From contig NW_020170511.1 in the NCBI RefSeq assembly GCF_000524195.1, positions 32,085 to 96,084 on the forward strand: DNA of 64,000 nt, read 5' to 3'. Both the position numbers and the translations under genes were made by a program. The notes beneath the pieces were generated by a model, which was not told the origin of the DNA, did no database searches, and saw only the letters and a program-made list of their open reading frames with translations. How positions within the stretch are numbered: the stretch's first letter is position 1; every line of letters starts with the position of its first letter. The stretch comes from Echinococcus granulosus (taxonomy: Eukaryota > Platyhelminthes > Cestoda > Cyclophyllidea > Taeniidae). Of this stretch, positions 40,301 through 52,600 are shown in pieces.

Positions 40301-42615
40301 TTACGGCAGTGTTAGTAGCTAAGCTCAAGTGTCTTAAGGGACTTGTTTAAAATTCTGCCATCTTTAAGTATACAGAATCCAAATTTCCTTAACCACTCCT
40401 CCTTCTGGACATGTACATACTGTCTTGCATTTAGATCTCCTCTACAGTAAATAATTGACTATTCCTTTCATTCCATAGACTTTACATATATTTTTATAAA
40501 ATAGCTTTTTAGAGCGGCTAAATTGCTAGGCCTTTCTTCTAAAAGTGCACCATTTCATGAGTGAGTAAGATATCTTGACTTACTATCACCTTTTTGCCAA
40601 AAAAGTTGGGTAATTTATGTGTGCATACTTTGATTCTTAAATGTGGAAAAGTTTTGTAATGATCAGCAACTTTGAAAAATATGTAATAGCATGGATTTCT
40701 TTGTGGTTGGCACCGCCTCAGCCGCTGTCGTTGGGAGCGTTCACACTTTGAAGTGTAAAAAGCGGCTGGTGGTAGAATCAGGAAAAAACACAAAACTTTT
40801 GGGTCATTTTCTACTAAATAATGTTGAATTAAGAAAAAGGTAACCATCTTACTCTAGCCTACTTTTTCGTAGTTTATTCCATAACCAACTTCTCCTTTAC
40901 CATACTCACAAAGCTCGGTTAAAGAAGAAAATAAGTCCTAATTTCTTCCGACACTCCACTTTTTCATAACAATAGTTTAGGCTAGTGATTTATAAACTAC
41001 ACGTGCTAAACTTAATCTCTTTCGAAATTTGTTTTTTCTTGATCATTTGTTAGATTTGCTTGATAGTTACGGCGGTTTATTGCATGGAATATAAGCAAAC
41101 CTTCTAATGACATGACAGATAGAAGTTTTTATTTCATAATAAGCAAAATTAACCTTAAGATTTTCTTGTTTCTCACCTTTTTTACCTTAAGGATTCTTAC
41201 TCAGTTAAGTCGCTTTGGCACACCTACTGGCCGGATGGTCATGCAAGATTCTTTGAATACGTCACACCTAATTGGTCATATATTTTAGCTTTTTGCGTTT
41301 ATTACCTAGTAGCCCGACGGAAGCTATTGCAGTCCTCACACTGAAGTGAGTTTGCACTTGGCTGTCGGTAAAGTGCTCCATGTAACGTAGTACTGTAGCG
41401 TCCTGGGACTTTGCTGAGGAAAAAAAGAAAACATAATACTCGGGTATTTGGACTAGTGGCATGGCTTGAAGGCCAGCCCATCCTGCACGGTACAATAGCC
41501 AAGTCAAAAGTAGTTCTTCACCAACACCGAGAGTTAAGCAACCTTCGTATTACATAGCCCCTCTCCTCTTTTGAGGAGACGGCGGTTTTAAGGGGCAACT
41601 CTTCTGCAAAAATTGTAGTGGCCTTCAATTTTTTTGCGCGACTGGGTGATATCCAATCCCCAAACATAGTAATTATTTCCGTACTTCCCATCTTCATGGA
41701 ATCCTTTTAAGAGTTACTTCATTGACACCCATGACAGTTTCCAAGAATGAAGAAGTTGTATTTTTTGAAAACCCATAAGGAGGAAAACAGTCGCGTCACA
41801 CTTCAATCCAACTGTTTAAAACGAAATGTACAGTGCGTTAAGTAACAAATTTAGCTGAGTTTTTGTTCAGGCGCAAACAAACGTGCAACTAGTGCACTGG
41901 ATCAGCCTTGTCCATTTCCTATTAATCCGTTCGCATCAGATAAACGTGTGGTTGAGCCACTCCTGCATTGGGCATTTCTTATGCACAGGCAAAAGTCCAC
42001 ATTGAATCTCATTAGAATATGTTAGGGATGCGACCTAGTTTGATAAGATTTCCGGTCTTATTAGTATGGAATGCCACCATCATCATGGTGTTTTTCCTTC
42101 CAAATGGCTTACACATGCCTGGGTTGCATCATTTTGGTGCTTCTTTTAAGTGTGCATTTAATCAGCTTCTAGTATTAAATAAAACCCTAAGGATAGAATT
42201 CCTTGAAGATTCAGCAGGGCGGATCGACCTACCACTAATGTTGGAATTTGATTTTTGTTTCAAAAATATCATGTTTACTCATTTTTTCCATGTTAAACTA
42301 CTATAGCCTTGAAACCGAGGCCGTATTGGCCAATCGGAGGCCCTCTCAAAGGAGCATGTGTTTGATGGACATTTCGTCTCCCCCATTAGGTACAACAGCG
42401 CCAATACTCACACCACAAATGGCCGGGGTAATGGTCCCCGCGGTGCCTCCCCATCTCCCCTGCCTAGTCCCAATCAGGCCAATCGTCGCCATGTGCGCAG
42501 CTCAAGTCTGAAGACTCACGTTCCACCGACTCCCAGCAGTCCTGTAGTCTACGCCGACATTCAAACCAACTCCCCTCCCGAATTTGACTATCGGCCACGA
42601 GCAAGTGTGCGTTAA
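10373..42615 (+). CDS. CDC14: CDC14-family dual-specificity protein phosphatase
   Basis: Thirteen exons: 10373-10454, 10962-11052, 11096-11344, 14461-14527, 19451-19513, 19589-19676, 20125-20355, 25224-25563, 28630-28901, 32170-32596, 34510-34921 (contains the N gap), 39277-39684, 42390-42615; all phases agree. CDC14 removes phosphate from CDK Ser/Thr-Pro sites and acts in mitotic exit, cytokinesis and ciliary function. Core matches in order: [57 protein letters not shown] (general-acid loop), the P-loop HCKAGLGRTG (Cys289) and [13 protein letters not shown]. Only the core looks constrained. A basic, proline-directed patch ([12 protein letters not shown]) follows it, then ~600 residues rich in Ser/Thr/Pro/Asn with a polyalanine and an 11-proline run. 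Known length is about 950 aa plus whatever the gap hides. Exon 1 is inferred: first ATG after an in-frame TAA, donor GTAAAC, phase 1 fitting exon 2. Confidence 0.93.
11053..11095 (+). other. 43-nt intron 2 of CDC14
   Basis: GTTGGT...TTTTTAAG separates VYE plus two bases from A-TTC-TAT (KFYDDFGPF). Without its removal the frame reaches a stop within a few codons after the exon, and the family sequence runs directly from VYE to FYxDFGP. The donor is weak (AAAA then GTTGGT). Confidence 0.8.
11345..14460 (+). other. CDC14 intron 3 (3.1 kb)
   Basis: AT-rich. Open + frames at 12208-12516 and 13439-13708 have no family similarity and no strong splice sites. No nested gene or repeat is recognised. 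Confidence 0.5.
14528..19450 (+). other. CDC14 intron 4 (4.9 kb)
   Basis: The donor is non-optimal (AAAAG then GTCTGT). A GC-richer island at 15680-16040 carries two overlapping - strand frames (15902-15650). A short coding-like block sits near 17942-18010 behind TTCGTAG. Neither could be tied to CDC14 or another family. The rest is featureless AT-rich sequence. Confidence 0.45.
19680..19830 (+). pseudogene. Degenerate duplicate of CDC14 exon 7
   Basis: Inside the 448-nt intron 6, this segment aligns with exon 7 (20125-20355). Shared words: AAAGAACAATG (19738 vs 20168), ATGTACGAGTC (19775 vs 20208) and GCTCATCA (19808 vs 20244). Spacings differ by exactly 3 nt in each of the two intervals. 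Translated in the exon 7 frame it reads [19 protein letters not shown] against [20 protein letters not shown]. The copy also begins with AGGCT..TCTTAT like the exon 7 edge. It has lost the 3' half, including the catalytic HC, and a usable 3' boundary. The frame is open from exon 6 straight through to a stop at 19850-19852, so intron retention would give a truncated protein. Confidence 0.8.
20356..25223 (+). other. CDC14 intron 7 (4.9 kb), splits the P-loop
   Basis: Inserted in phase 1 between Lys290 and Ala291 of HCKAGLGRTG. The open frame at 22356-22616 ([15 protein letters not shown]) looks partly coding-like but has no family I know. Otherwise it is AT-rich with no recognised gene or repeat. 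Confidence 0.5.
25564..28629 (+). other. CDC14 intron 8 (3.1 kb)
   Basis: It lies between the end of the phosphatase core and the first tail exon. No feature is recognised; the short frames on both strands look random. Confidence 0.5.
28902..32169 (+). other. CDC14 intron 9 (3.3 kb)
   Basis: AT-rich. No exon-like segment, repeat or RNA gene was seen. Confidence 0.5.
32597..34509 (+). other. CDC14 intron 10 (1.9 kb)
   Basis: The first 250 bases are pyrimidine-rich with several TCTAT/CATCTA words. Nothing else stands out. Confidence 0.5.
34685..34784. other. Assembly gap of 100 N inside CDC14 exon 11
   Basis: Exactly 100 N, a conventional placeholder for unknown length. The frame before the gap meets a stop soon after it, while another frame after the gap runs open to the donor at 34921. 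The true missing length is therefore not 100 nt modulo 3, assuming one continuous exon. Confidence 0.95.
34922..39276 (+). other. CDC14 intron 11 (4.4 kb)
   Basis: Mostly AT-rich. The last 1.3 kb (37960-39000) is GC-richer with short + frames (37892-38107, 38239-38502, 38787-38993), and a - frame lies at 35926-35726. These may be remnants of inserted elements; no family is recognised. Confidence 0.4.
39436..39474 (+). repeat. Polyproline-coding tract in CDC14 exon 12
   Basis: Eleven consecutive proline codons (mixed CCT, CCG, CCA), followed by Leu-Pro. They lie just after a polyalanine run (GCAGCCGCAGCAGCT) and an Arg-Lys-Arg. The mixed codons argue for retention at protein level and against recent repeat slippage. 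Such tracts can bind profilin, SH3 or WW domains; any such partner here is speculation. Confidence 0.85.
39685..42389 (+). other. CDC14 intron 12 (2.7 kb), contains a repeat copy
   Basis: It holds repeat copy 2 at 41372-41556 in a GC-richer stretch (41200-41700), plus a short TA run near 39711-39720. No other feature. Confidence 0.5.
41372..41556 (-). repeat. Dispersed repeat, copy 2 (inverted relative to copy 1)
   Basis: The reverse complement aligns with 9547-9755 (shared words listed under copy 1). It lacks about 18 nt present in copy 1 before CCCGAGTATT, and carries an insertion near GTACTACGTTACATGGAGCA. Divergence implies an old insertion. Confidence 0.6.
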
Positions 42616-45600
42616 AATCTTTTACCATCAATTTTTATCACTTTTTTAGTTGTTTTTCTCCCTTTAAAAATTATTAGGATAAGGAAAGGTATCAATTCAG
42701 TTGCATTATACGGCATGAGTTGTGTCTGAACACGTTGTAAGAACACAGCATTTTTGAAGTGGCTTTATTTGGATTATCCAAAAAAGGACTTTCAGTTCAG
42801 GCAAACAAATGACTTGAGTGGAGTTTTTGTTACCATTGCAGAGGGGAAAAAGTTGGGGGCAGGTTGAGTCTAAGCCGTGAAATATACTATTAAAACAAAT
42901 GTTATTTTGACACCAACATTCTGTCATGTTTTGGACATCATCTTTAATGTATTTTTGCTGATGATCCTTCAAAAATGAATTTTGAAATAGCATTTAAACG
43001 TGGCTAGCACATTAAGGCGAGATAGATTACGTTTATCACCCAATTCTCCTATCAAAACGTATCCTACGGCGATTTTTTTAAAGACTAAAAGGTAACACAC
43101 CCACTCCTTTACTTCGTTATCAAATCACTACTGTCCAGCTCTTAGTTCCCTATTTACTGGGCCATACCGGCTTTGTTACTAATTTCTGCTCTATCTGTGC
43201 TGAAAAATCTTAAATGTTGGGTTGATTGATTTGCATAAATACTGGTATAGTCTTTGATCTCTTCTGCAAATCTTGTTATTTGCAATGCGTTGATCTAATC
43301 ATAAAATTTATCCCAGTAGTAACCGACCATTTCACTTCATCGCATTTTTCCCTTTCGATTCTAGTTTGTTTTCGTAACTTTCTCTTAAAAAGTATGAACA
43401 GAAAGTGCATTTTCAACAGTTATCCACTAGGGCATTAAAAGTGGGAGTGACTTTGAGTGTGTAGGTTTTTTTTCTTATTTACTTATCTACAATTGTATCA
43501 AATTTCAGATGGAGGTTCGCAAGAACTTAAAGTAACGCTAGTCGACCCTTTTGATTATTTAGCACCGATTAAAGAAAAACCCTGCAAATTTGGCTTAAAC
43601 ACTATGTGCCTACTCCGCGTTAATTTCTCGACAATCAAACTCTAACCATTGCATTTTGAATGAGAGACTTTATTTTACCCATAAAAACAAAATCTGACCG
43701 GTAGGAGGTGACAAAAAGACTCCAAATTTTAGGTTTAAGCTCATTTTCTGTGTGCTCACACAAATTATAAGGAAACTGGATATGAATTATAAACTATTTG
43801 TCTTTCTTATGTCAATTTTTGCAGAAATAAGCTTCTTCAATTGCCTTTTTGCAAAAGGTTTTACCTTTATGCCGCAAAGCGCAGGAGTAATGTAGTTGTT
43901 TATCTAAAGTTTCCTCAGTAATCACTTTTTTGTCTATCTAATTTGTTTGCTTAACTTCGCTGATTTTTAATTATAAATATCAACTTCAAGTCCACTTCTG
44001 ATTTTTACATCTGAGCGCCTTTTAATATAGTCTCTCTCTGCGGATGGCAATTTTAATGTAGGATCTTTGACACCGCAATCTTCCTGTCCTTTTAAATACC
44101 ACTAGGGTTTGAGTGACCGTATTTCACCAAACTACCCGGGTCTTCTGCAATATAAAACCTGAAAAGCAAAACGATTTATAGATTGCAAATATTTGTTTGA
44201 GAAGGCAAATTACCTTGGGTTTAATTAATCAACATACCTGTTCCTCTAGTCACGTCACAAGTCAAAGCATATAAGATGAGTACGTTTACACTGATAGTGT
44301 GCACTACCTACAACACAACCTTCTAACTTGGTGATGTTTAACCAAAGCACTAAAAAACTATTACGCGACCCTATTGTCACCTTATCGTATAACACGCTTC
44401 TTATCCGATATTATGGATGCTTTAGTCCTTGGAACCACGGCTACCAGATAACGTGAGTCTAACACACAAAGAAGACATTTTTTTGCACATTCTGATTTGC
44501 ACGTAGGGTGAGTTTGCAAGTAGTTTCTCATCGCTATTGCCGCTATTGGTAAAGAGTGCTTTAACTGACATAAACTGAAGAATTAGTGCAATTTGCGTGC
44601 TATGCGGCTAATTAATTGCTAAAATGATTTGTGTCAGTGTATCATTTTGAAGTCCTTGATGCAGCAACGGGACAATTTGGCAGCGGGTTGCATGAAATCA
44701 TCGTCATTTATTCAATGAAGTGAAGTAGGAATTCCAAGCTATTGCTAACAGTGTAGAAGTAGTATAGTCAATAAGCTGGAAAAACTAAAATCACTTCCAC
44801 ATCTCTGCAAAATAATGGTGTCTCTCGTAGTAGCCCTTACCCTTAATCAAAAAGCAATTGTGTTCTTTTAAGCATATTCTTTTCCCTTCGTGAATACCGA
44901 TTAGAGGGGAGAGAAAGAGAAAAAAGCTCATACCTTGGAGTTGTGTTGGGCATCGGTCAATCAAACTTTACTGCAAATAACCTCTGAATGCTCATTGCTT
45001 TTATTCTACTAACATCAAATTATATGCCTTATGCTCTGCACTTTTTCACTCATTTATGCATTCTAAGATACTTACTTACCCTGATAGAAAGATTTTGTTT
45101 TATAAATGCAAAAAAAGAGTTGAAGAAACCCCTTTTCTTTCCAGCCAACCTGTTAAAAGTACTACTTTGTTGTGGCTGCTCCTATGCATGCGGAAGAAGG
45201 CAAACAATTACGGTAGTTGGATTCAAAGCTCAGGAAGTCACTCGGATGGGCGTTGCCCCTTGTAGCCTTTTGCTGCTCTCTCCTTATTAATTTTAATGAG
45301 GCATTTAATTACCACTTTTTTAAAAAGCAATTCACTGCACAGCTCCCATTGCTTTTGAATCACCGCCTCTAGTTTTTTTTTTTCATGGTGACACTTTGAC
45401 TTAGACCGTGTCAAGTGTTAACCAAATAAATACAAAAAAGGCTCGAAGATGATGAATAATGAGATGCAGTCAGGACTTCTGCATATCGTTTCCTCTAGTA
45501 GGGAAGCTAAATCGGAGAGAATCCATTTGAGCAGTTGTGCCAGAGAGTGGACAGTGTTCTTACAGAAAAATAGTCCTATAGACGGATGGCTTGTCATGGT

Positions 45601-48600
45601 GAAATTTGCCTAAAAGTAATTTTATAAAGATGATCGACTAAAGAATGGTTTCATTTGGGAAGCTCTTCTAGGCCATTGTTTAAAGTTTAGTGCGATCCTT
45701 CGAAAATTGTGCCTTTTCTTCCACAGGTAATTCCCTAGAATTTAAAACTTTGCGAGACGACAAAAGTGGACGCGAATCGAGTCCCCCTTTAGTTGGGATT
45801 CACAAATCCGGCTATTAGTAGCAATTACCTTCTTTTTCGCAACGTGCTAAGCTTCCGTCAGTCAGGCTCACAATAAGCCAAATCACTAATGGAGGCGATA
45901 TACTCACCAGTGTGTTGAAGGGTTGGAAGGCAAAAGGCATGATTAAAGGGTCATGTTAACCAACGAAAGTACAACTTAAAACTGAATAGCCTGCGTAATT
46001 TGGCATACGACCAAGCGAAAAGTTAGAACATGGCAGCATAACAAGATTTCATTTTAGCGCTTCGCTGTGGAGCATAAACCTATTTTACGGAAGTGCCAAA
46101 TTCCTTTTTAACAGGCTGTTGTCTATTGAAAGACTCTGCCCAAAAGTTACTGACCTTAAAAGCAGTTTCGTTACGGTCAAGAACCATTGTTTTACCCGCC
46201 GGTTAAATTATTTGAGTTTTGTATCGTTTACCTTATTATTTTGCAAATACACCCTACCCAATCTTTGCCGTTTGAATAGTTTTTTTTTTTCGCTTGTGCG
46301 CGAATAAAGAAATGCATGCACCTGATCAGAGTGGGAAATCACATTCCTCTTTGCACGCTCACAACTTCGAGATGTTGTGAATGCCTGATAAATGAAGCTT
46401 TTCTTTCTCTTTTCTTTTTTCCGCAGTACCACCAGTCTTTCAACGAGTAAAGGCTACACGCACCTACATACCACGCACATAGACGCCTCTGAAAATTAGA
46501 AAGAACGCTGTCTTTCGTGAGGGATCATCCCTTAAAGAGCTCCATTTGCACTTGACGGAACGGATTTGTAAAATCGTGTGTTGCGATTTGTCCTTTTTCA
46601 CTCATATGTACTCCTATTTATCATTTGAGTAATTTTGCCCATGCTGCTACTTTCTACTGCAGCCACCGTTGTTATTTACCATCATCTTAATTCCCTTCCC
46701 AACGTCAGATTGTATGCCATGAAGAAGTGGCAAATAAGGAAACAAATCTTCTTACCTTACCATTTGAAAAAAATACTAGTTTGTGCGCACATGGACTTGT
46801 TACTTTTGGACGCATATTTTGCATAAATGTTAATGATGCACCAAACAGTCTCCCATGGCCTATAATAAATAGGACCACTTTCCCCTTCCCTCTATTGTAT
46901 CTCAGCTCCACTCTTTACCTTGTCACTCCTATTTTTCTGACAGATAAATTCAGAAATGTAATCCCTATTGTATGCATTGCGATATACTGAAGGCTATTTT
47001 GATCGTAATAAGATTCTCGGCAACTTTTCAATGCTAATCAAATCAAATGCTACTTTTGGCAATTTCAGTAGAAATAATAAACATCGAGAAAAGACTCCGA
47101 CTCTGGATCTCGTTTAAAGTGCTATCATACTGGGTTATTTGTTTGCTCAGTCGCCTGATTTTTCGATTGTAGAGATGCGATTTATTGGTTACTAATCGAG
47201 ATAGATATTACTGGTAGAATAAATTAGGGTTGTGATGACATTTACGGGAATAATGTGTGGTGCAGCTCATGGAAGAAAACAGGTTCTTCAGCCTGCCTTT
47301 TAGTGCCCATAATTTGGTAAAATAGACGCATTATAATAATTATATGGAGTTATATAAAAAAGTAAACTCAGGAGAGGCCGGGAAGCCTTAAAGAGGTTGG
47401 GCGCCTTAAATTAAAATATATAATTAACTGAGAAAAGAAAGTCTTTATGCCAAATTGCATGCCTTGTGCGGAGTATTATACAAATTAAGGCCAAATAAAT
47501 CCGGAAGAAAATTCATTTCTCACTTTGACATTTACATATTTTGAGCATAATCATTCTTCTAAAGGCGAATACATTACAAAAACTTATAACTTTGTCAAAA
47601 CCACTTTTAAAAGATTTGCAGTTGTGTAGCAGCATTAATGTTCAACGTTTGTAATTAGGATATTTGGCATTGGTTATGAGGATGCTTAGTCTGAGAAACT
47701 GTAATCTTACATATACGCCAAAATGCAATAAAAAATCTCATGTTGTGATCCCTAATTCTATAATGTGACATCGAAAGCAAACCATTTTGCTTTTATAAAA
47801 GTTTGTTTCTAAAGACGAACAATCTAACCTTAGCCACTTCCGTTTCAATCTCACTTTTATTTTGCACTCAAATGTCCATCACCCATGTGATTTTATTGTA
47901 CCAAGCAAAGATGATAAGCACAACTTTGAGAAGTATCTTTAGAGAGGTAGGAAGGTCGAGGCAGTATCATATTGACCAGCCCTGAGCATTTTTGGAGAGT
48001 TGTGCCACATTGAGTTAACATACATAAGCCCTCAGCAAGATTGGTTTGCAATGCACTGCAGAGACGACATTGTTTCCTGGGGATGAATTGTTGAGGGCTG
48101 AGTGGTGAGTGGGTCATTTGCAACACTTCACTTTCCAACCTATTAAAAAGAAGGTCTTCTTCCGCTTGATGCAGCATTCACCACTGGACTGAAGCAACTG
48201 CAAACTGCGTCTAGATGACACGTGCTGATGCTGCACCTTCACTAAATGCCAAAAAGGAAACGTTGTAGCATCGGGTCTGTGTCTAACCCGGTTCGCAAAG
48301 TAGGCAAGCCATAATTGCATCCATCAAAGTTGCTTGACATTTTGCAATGTGAGGAGTCAAAATGAGAGGAAAGTAGTAGAGAGACAAATGAGGATTATCG
48401 TATTGAGCGACTGCTGAGGAGCCTTCAATCAGCAAGTATCGTCTTATAGGGAAAAAGAAAGAAGGCTCTAGCTGAAAATCCTTTAAATACCCTCCATATG
48501 GAAAATTCGCGGTTTGTGTAAGGTAGAAACAATCACCCTTAATTTGGCACCAAAAGTAGGCTCTGTAGAGAGAAGGCTCAGTCCAAAATAACTTAATCAA

Positions 48601-49687
48601 TCTTAGCTTCCCAAATCGAGAACGGATCCATGCCATTGTTGGAGACCTGCGCCATTATTTTCCAAATGAATTATCCCGACACAACAGTTCCTAAATAAAA
48701 AGAGCACACACAGAACCCTAATATAATCATTCGTTAGTCGAGAAGTGCTGTTTGAAGGATTTAACTGTCCCCTAATGGATACAACAGAAAAATAATTTTC
48801 AAAGATCGAAGGCGAGGAGGGAGACGACTTCAAAACTGAGCCTAGTCTGGCAACGCCCCATTTGATGCATTTACATTTAGTTTCAGTGCAGCAGGAACAC
48901 GATGCTGCACAAGTCAGAAGAGTGAAAGTGGACTCTAACTTAGATTTCAAAAGACGGCAAATCAAAAGGGATTCTACCAGTCATTTTGCTGCATTCTAAC
49001 ATTTAAATTAGTCTGTTTAGCACATTCTATGGATTTAATTCATTTAAATATAGTGACTCGCCGTTTTGTTTAACTGTCGGAGTCCTCCCGGTCATGCCAA
49101 TAACCCTTCAGCTTTCCCAACCAATGAAAGAAATTCAAATTAAGTGCCCTTCGACTGATTAGTTTTGATACTTTTTGCTATCAACTACAAACTCTCCCGC
49201 AAAAAAGAACAATGGATATTAATCAAGCACCCATGTTTTGACTTGGCGGATAGCCTCAGATGCTCTGGTAAAGCGCATAATCTAGGCTCTTCTAAAGCAC
49301 AGTGAAATAAAGGCAATCCATCCATCTGTCGGTAGGGGATAAGGTCCACAAGAAGGAAAACTTAACCGTGAGTAATCTAATCTATGCCAAAGTTTTGTAT
49401 TTAAAAATATAAAGGATCTGCATCAATGGTGAAAATTACTCAATCGCGATCCCATTAGTGAATTCACTGATAGGTACAGATCATTTGGTTAATGTAGGAA
49501 AATCACACACCAAAGAAGAGAAGAAGGCAAACAAAAAGTTAAACACGTTCTATTCGTAACATTTGGATTTGGCAAAAGCGGAGTAAAAACACGAAAACAA
49601 TGCAAAGGAGAAGAAGAACGCTGGACATCTTTTCTATGCAACAAAGAGGGGAGATAATTCGAGCAAGGAGAGAGAAGGAGGAGGGGT
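42616..49687. other. Convergent intergenic region CDC14 / GPDH (7 kb)
   Basis: It lies between the CDC14 stop and the GPDH stop on opposite strands, so both 3' UTRs lie inside. AT-rich with no recognised family. Notable only: a + frame at 44988-45290, and a GC-richer block at 47890-48965 with four overlapping - strand frames (120, 117, 68 and 94 codons) that chain through frame changes. That block could be a decayed element or part of a long GPDH 3' UTR. Candidate AATAAA hexamers are present but cannot be assigned. Confidence 0.4.
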
Positions 49688-52600
49688 TTACATGTGTGCA
49701 GGATGATGGCTCAACATCGGGATAAGCATATTTGAGGAAAGGGAGCGGATGCAAATCAGATGGACAGCCGTGAAGAGTGGATACCGCTCGCAGAGGTGCA
49801 TCGATGAGAGCTGCGTGTAGATCTACACAAAAGTAAGATACATGTTTAATGAACCAATAGAGCAAATGAATTTTTTTTTCAAATCCCCAATTACAAGATT
49901 ACGATTACTACGCTAGTCCTGTTCACAAACTCTAGCAAATATGTGCAGCATCGGTTCGTCGAGACTCGATCGTTAGGATATCATTATATGTAAAGACCCT
50001 AGATTTACATAAGAAATTCCAACTTTTAGCAATTATGTAAGCAATTCTTATGTGTGTCTGGGCTTCAAAAGCCATCAAAAAACGTGGACCTAGTTACAAA
50101 CAGTCAGGAGTACAAACAAGTTGCATCTGTACTGAGCGACAGACGCCTACCAATGATTTAAAGCACAAAGCTGTACCAAATCTTCCAGATTAACAATCTA
50201 GCACAACATTTAGATTGCTAAGCCTTCTTGCTGTGATGGAGCATCGTTGTTATCGACGATACTGAAGAATGGCAACACCAAGGGCTACGCTCCAAACAAG
50301 ACTGCTGATATATCTTATTTATGCAACAGCATTATGGAAACTTCACGACGGAGAAACAGAGCTTTGACCAACTAATACGTACTTTCGGGTGGTATGCAAA
50401 GAATTAGACTACTTTCGAATTCTGCAACGACTTTAAAGATAGTCCGGATTCTACTTGAATATACAAAACTTAGTACAATCAGTCTCACCTTCTTTGCTGT
50501 ATCGGGTCCAGAGGCCACAAAATCAGGATGGAGAGACTGTTCAATCTGTTCCACTGTCAATTTCGAGTACTCCGGCTCGGAGAGCATTCGACCGATGAGG
50601 ATGTTGAAGATGTCCCAATCGTCACCCACCTCGGGCATTAGGTCACTTTGACGAAGCATACCTGCACAGAGCAAGCGACAACACTTTCTTCTTGCGCTAT
50701 TTTAGTGGCAGTGACTAAATAATTCAAATTTTCACGGGTCACAAGGTTTTGTAGGTCGTAATCCGCACTTTGTGCACTAGAAAGACCCATTACAACAGTT
50801 TTGACCCTGCCGTTTACATAAATCTAAAAACAAAGTTCAGCTGTTGATTTGTTGGACTTCTAATAGAAGGCTTTCGATACGTTCAAGGTCTTGAGAGTTA
50901 TGACGACCAGTTTTCTTTATTTACGTTAAGAATGTATTCCGTCCATGAAAAAAAAATATGGGCTTACAAGCGAAGTTTTCACAAACAATCAACATTTTAC
51001 ATTTATTTGCTTAGATTTGACATTGCTAACACCTGGAACCTCTCGATGCCCATGACAAGCGTCAGAGCCGTTATAACTTGTATGTCGTCTGTTTTTTTTT
51101 AAATAAAAAAAATTAGCGACTTTGCAAACGCATTGATTGCTCCCATGAGCGGGGAAAATTATTTTAACATTATTTATACCCCTTGAAATCCAAATGCTGG
51201 AGTAAACACAAGCTAGTTAAATGCTCTTTATTCGTGAGCTTTCTGGCACAAATGTTGGGGAAGGGGAAAGTAGCGAGCAGATACCACCAATAAAACAGCC
51301 ACGTAAGCGCAAAGACAAAGCATAATTTGCAATTACGCGATCTGCAAAATAAAGTGAACAGAGCCCTCATCTTTTCAAAGGTGCTCGTGACGTAAAAGCT
51401 TCCGTTAATGTGATGCTTTGGTTCCAAATAGACTCCTAAATTAAAGCAGTTGGGGAAAAGAAACCACCCCAAAAAAGTAGCAATTAGCACAGAAAATGAA
51501 AAATGCTAACAATTCAGTTAGTTGCTGAAATTTAAAAGCAAACGAGGAATTGAATGAAGTCAGCTTAGAAATAATTCAGCAACTTTGAGTAAAAATGTGA
51601 ACCAATTAACCTTAAGATCCTTTGCTAACGGTGAAGGGATTACAGAAGGTACAAAAAAGAAATTGGCGATAGTAATCAGTGGGTAATAATGTAAGACTTA
51701 AAAACGACATCCTTCAACATCGCAGAAGACAAGAGGTTTTAATCGAAGCTAAACCTATTAATGTTGCTGCCTATAGTCACCTGCCTATCTACACGCTGAC
51801 AACTAAAAATAGAGATGACTTGTCAACAGTTGCTGTCGCACGACTCTTTCCCAGAAGACAAAAACACTGAAGCTGGTATTAGTATTTTGGTATACCAAGT
51901 GAGTAGCCTCATTTAATGTAAGTTGAATACCTCTATTTTAAGGCACAAAAATTAACTGAAGTAACCAATAAAAGGCCAATCAGTATGCCTGCATGCGATT
52001 GCGTTTGTGTATGCGTACGTGGCCGAAGTTAAATAAAACATGTTTTCTACCAGCCGATCAGGAAAGGTGCTTCTGGCTTTCTATTGGATAATGTGAAGGT
52101 CAATCATGTCCCTCTATTCCATCGAGGCCGAACATCATATATGGGATCGAAAAAAAATACAAATCTACCCACTTCAATTTTATACCAAGAATTGGACGAA
52201 TTTCCCTGATCATCTGATAAATATTAAAAGCTTGTCTACTCCCTCCTACTAGTATTAGTTGAAATTTTTGTCTTCACCTTCAGAAAACATGGCATATGAT
52301 TCCATTCAAGTCTTGATACTTAGTCTCAGTGACTACAATTGTTTCGGGTAGGTATTTAAGTGTCTAAAATAGTTATCAACGCAATTTCCCTGCTGACATC
52401 TCCATCGACCACTTTGTAACACATCCACCGTCTCCTAAAGTGGATAATTCTTGTGCCAAATCCGATCTAAAATCATTTTTTCCATCATTACTGCTGATTT
52501 CCCGAAAAACATATGCGGAGAAGTGAGACAAAAGTTTTCAGGAAATTTAAATATTACACGATTTTGCAGTTTTATAAATATCGCCGCACGAAACTCTCTC

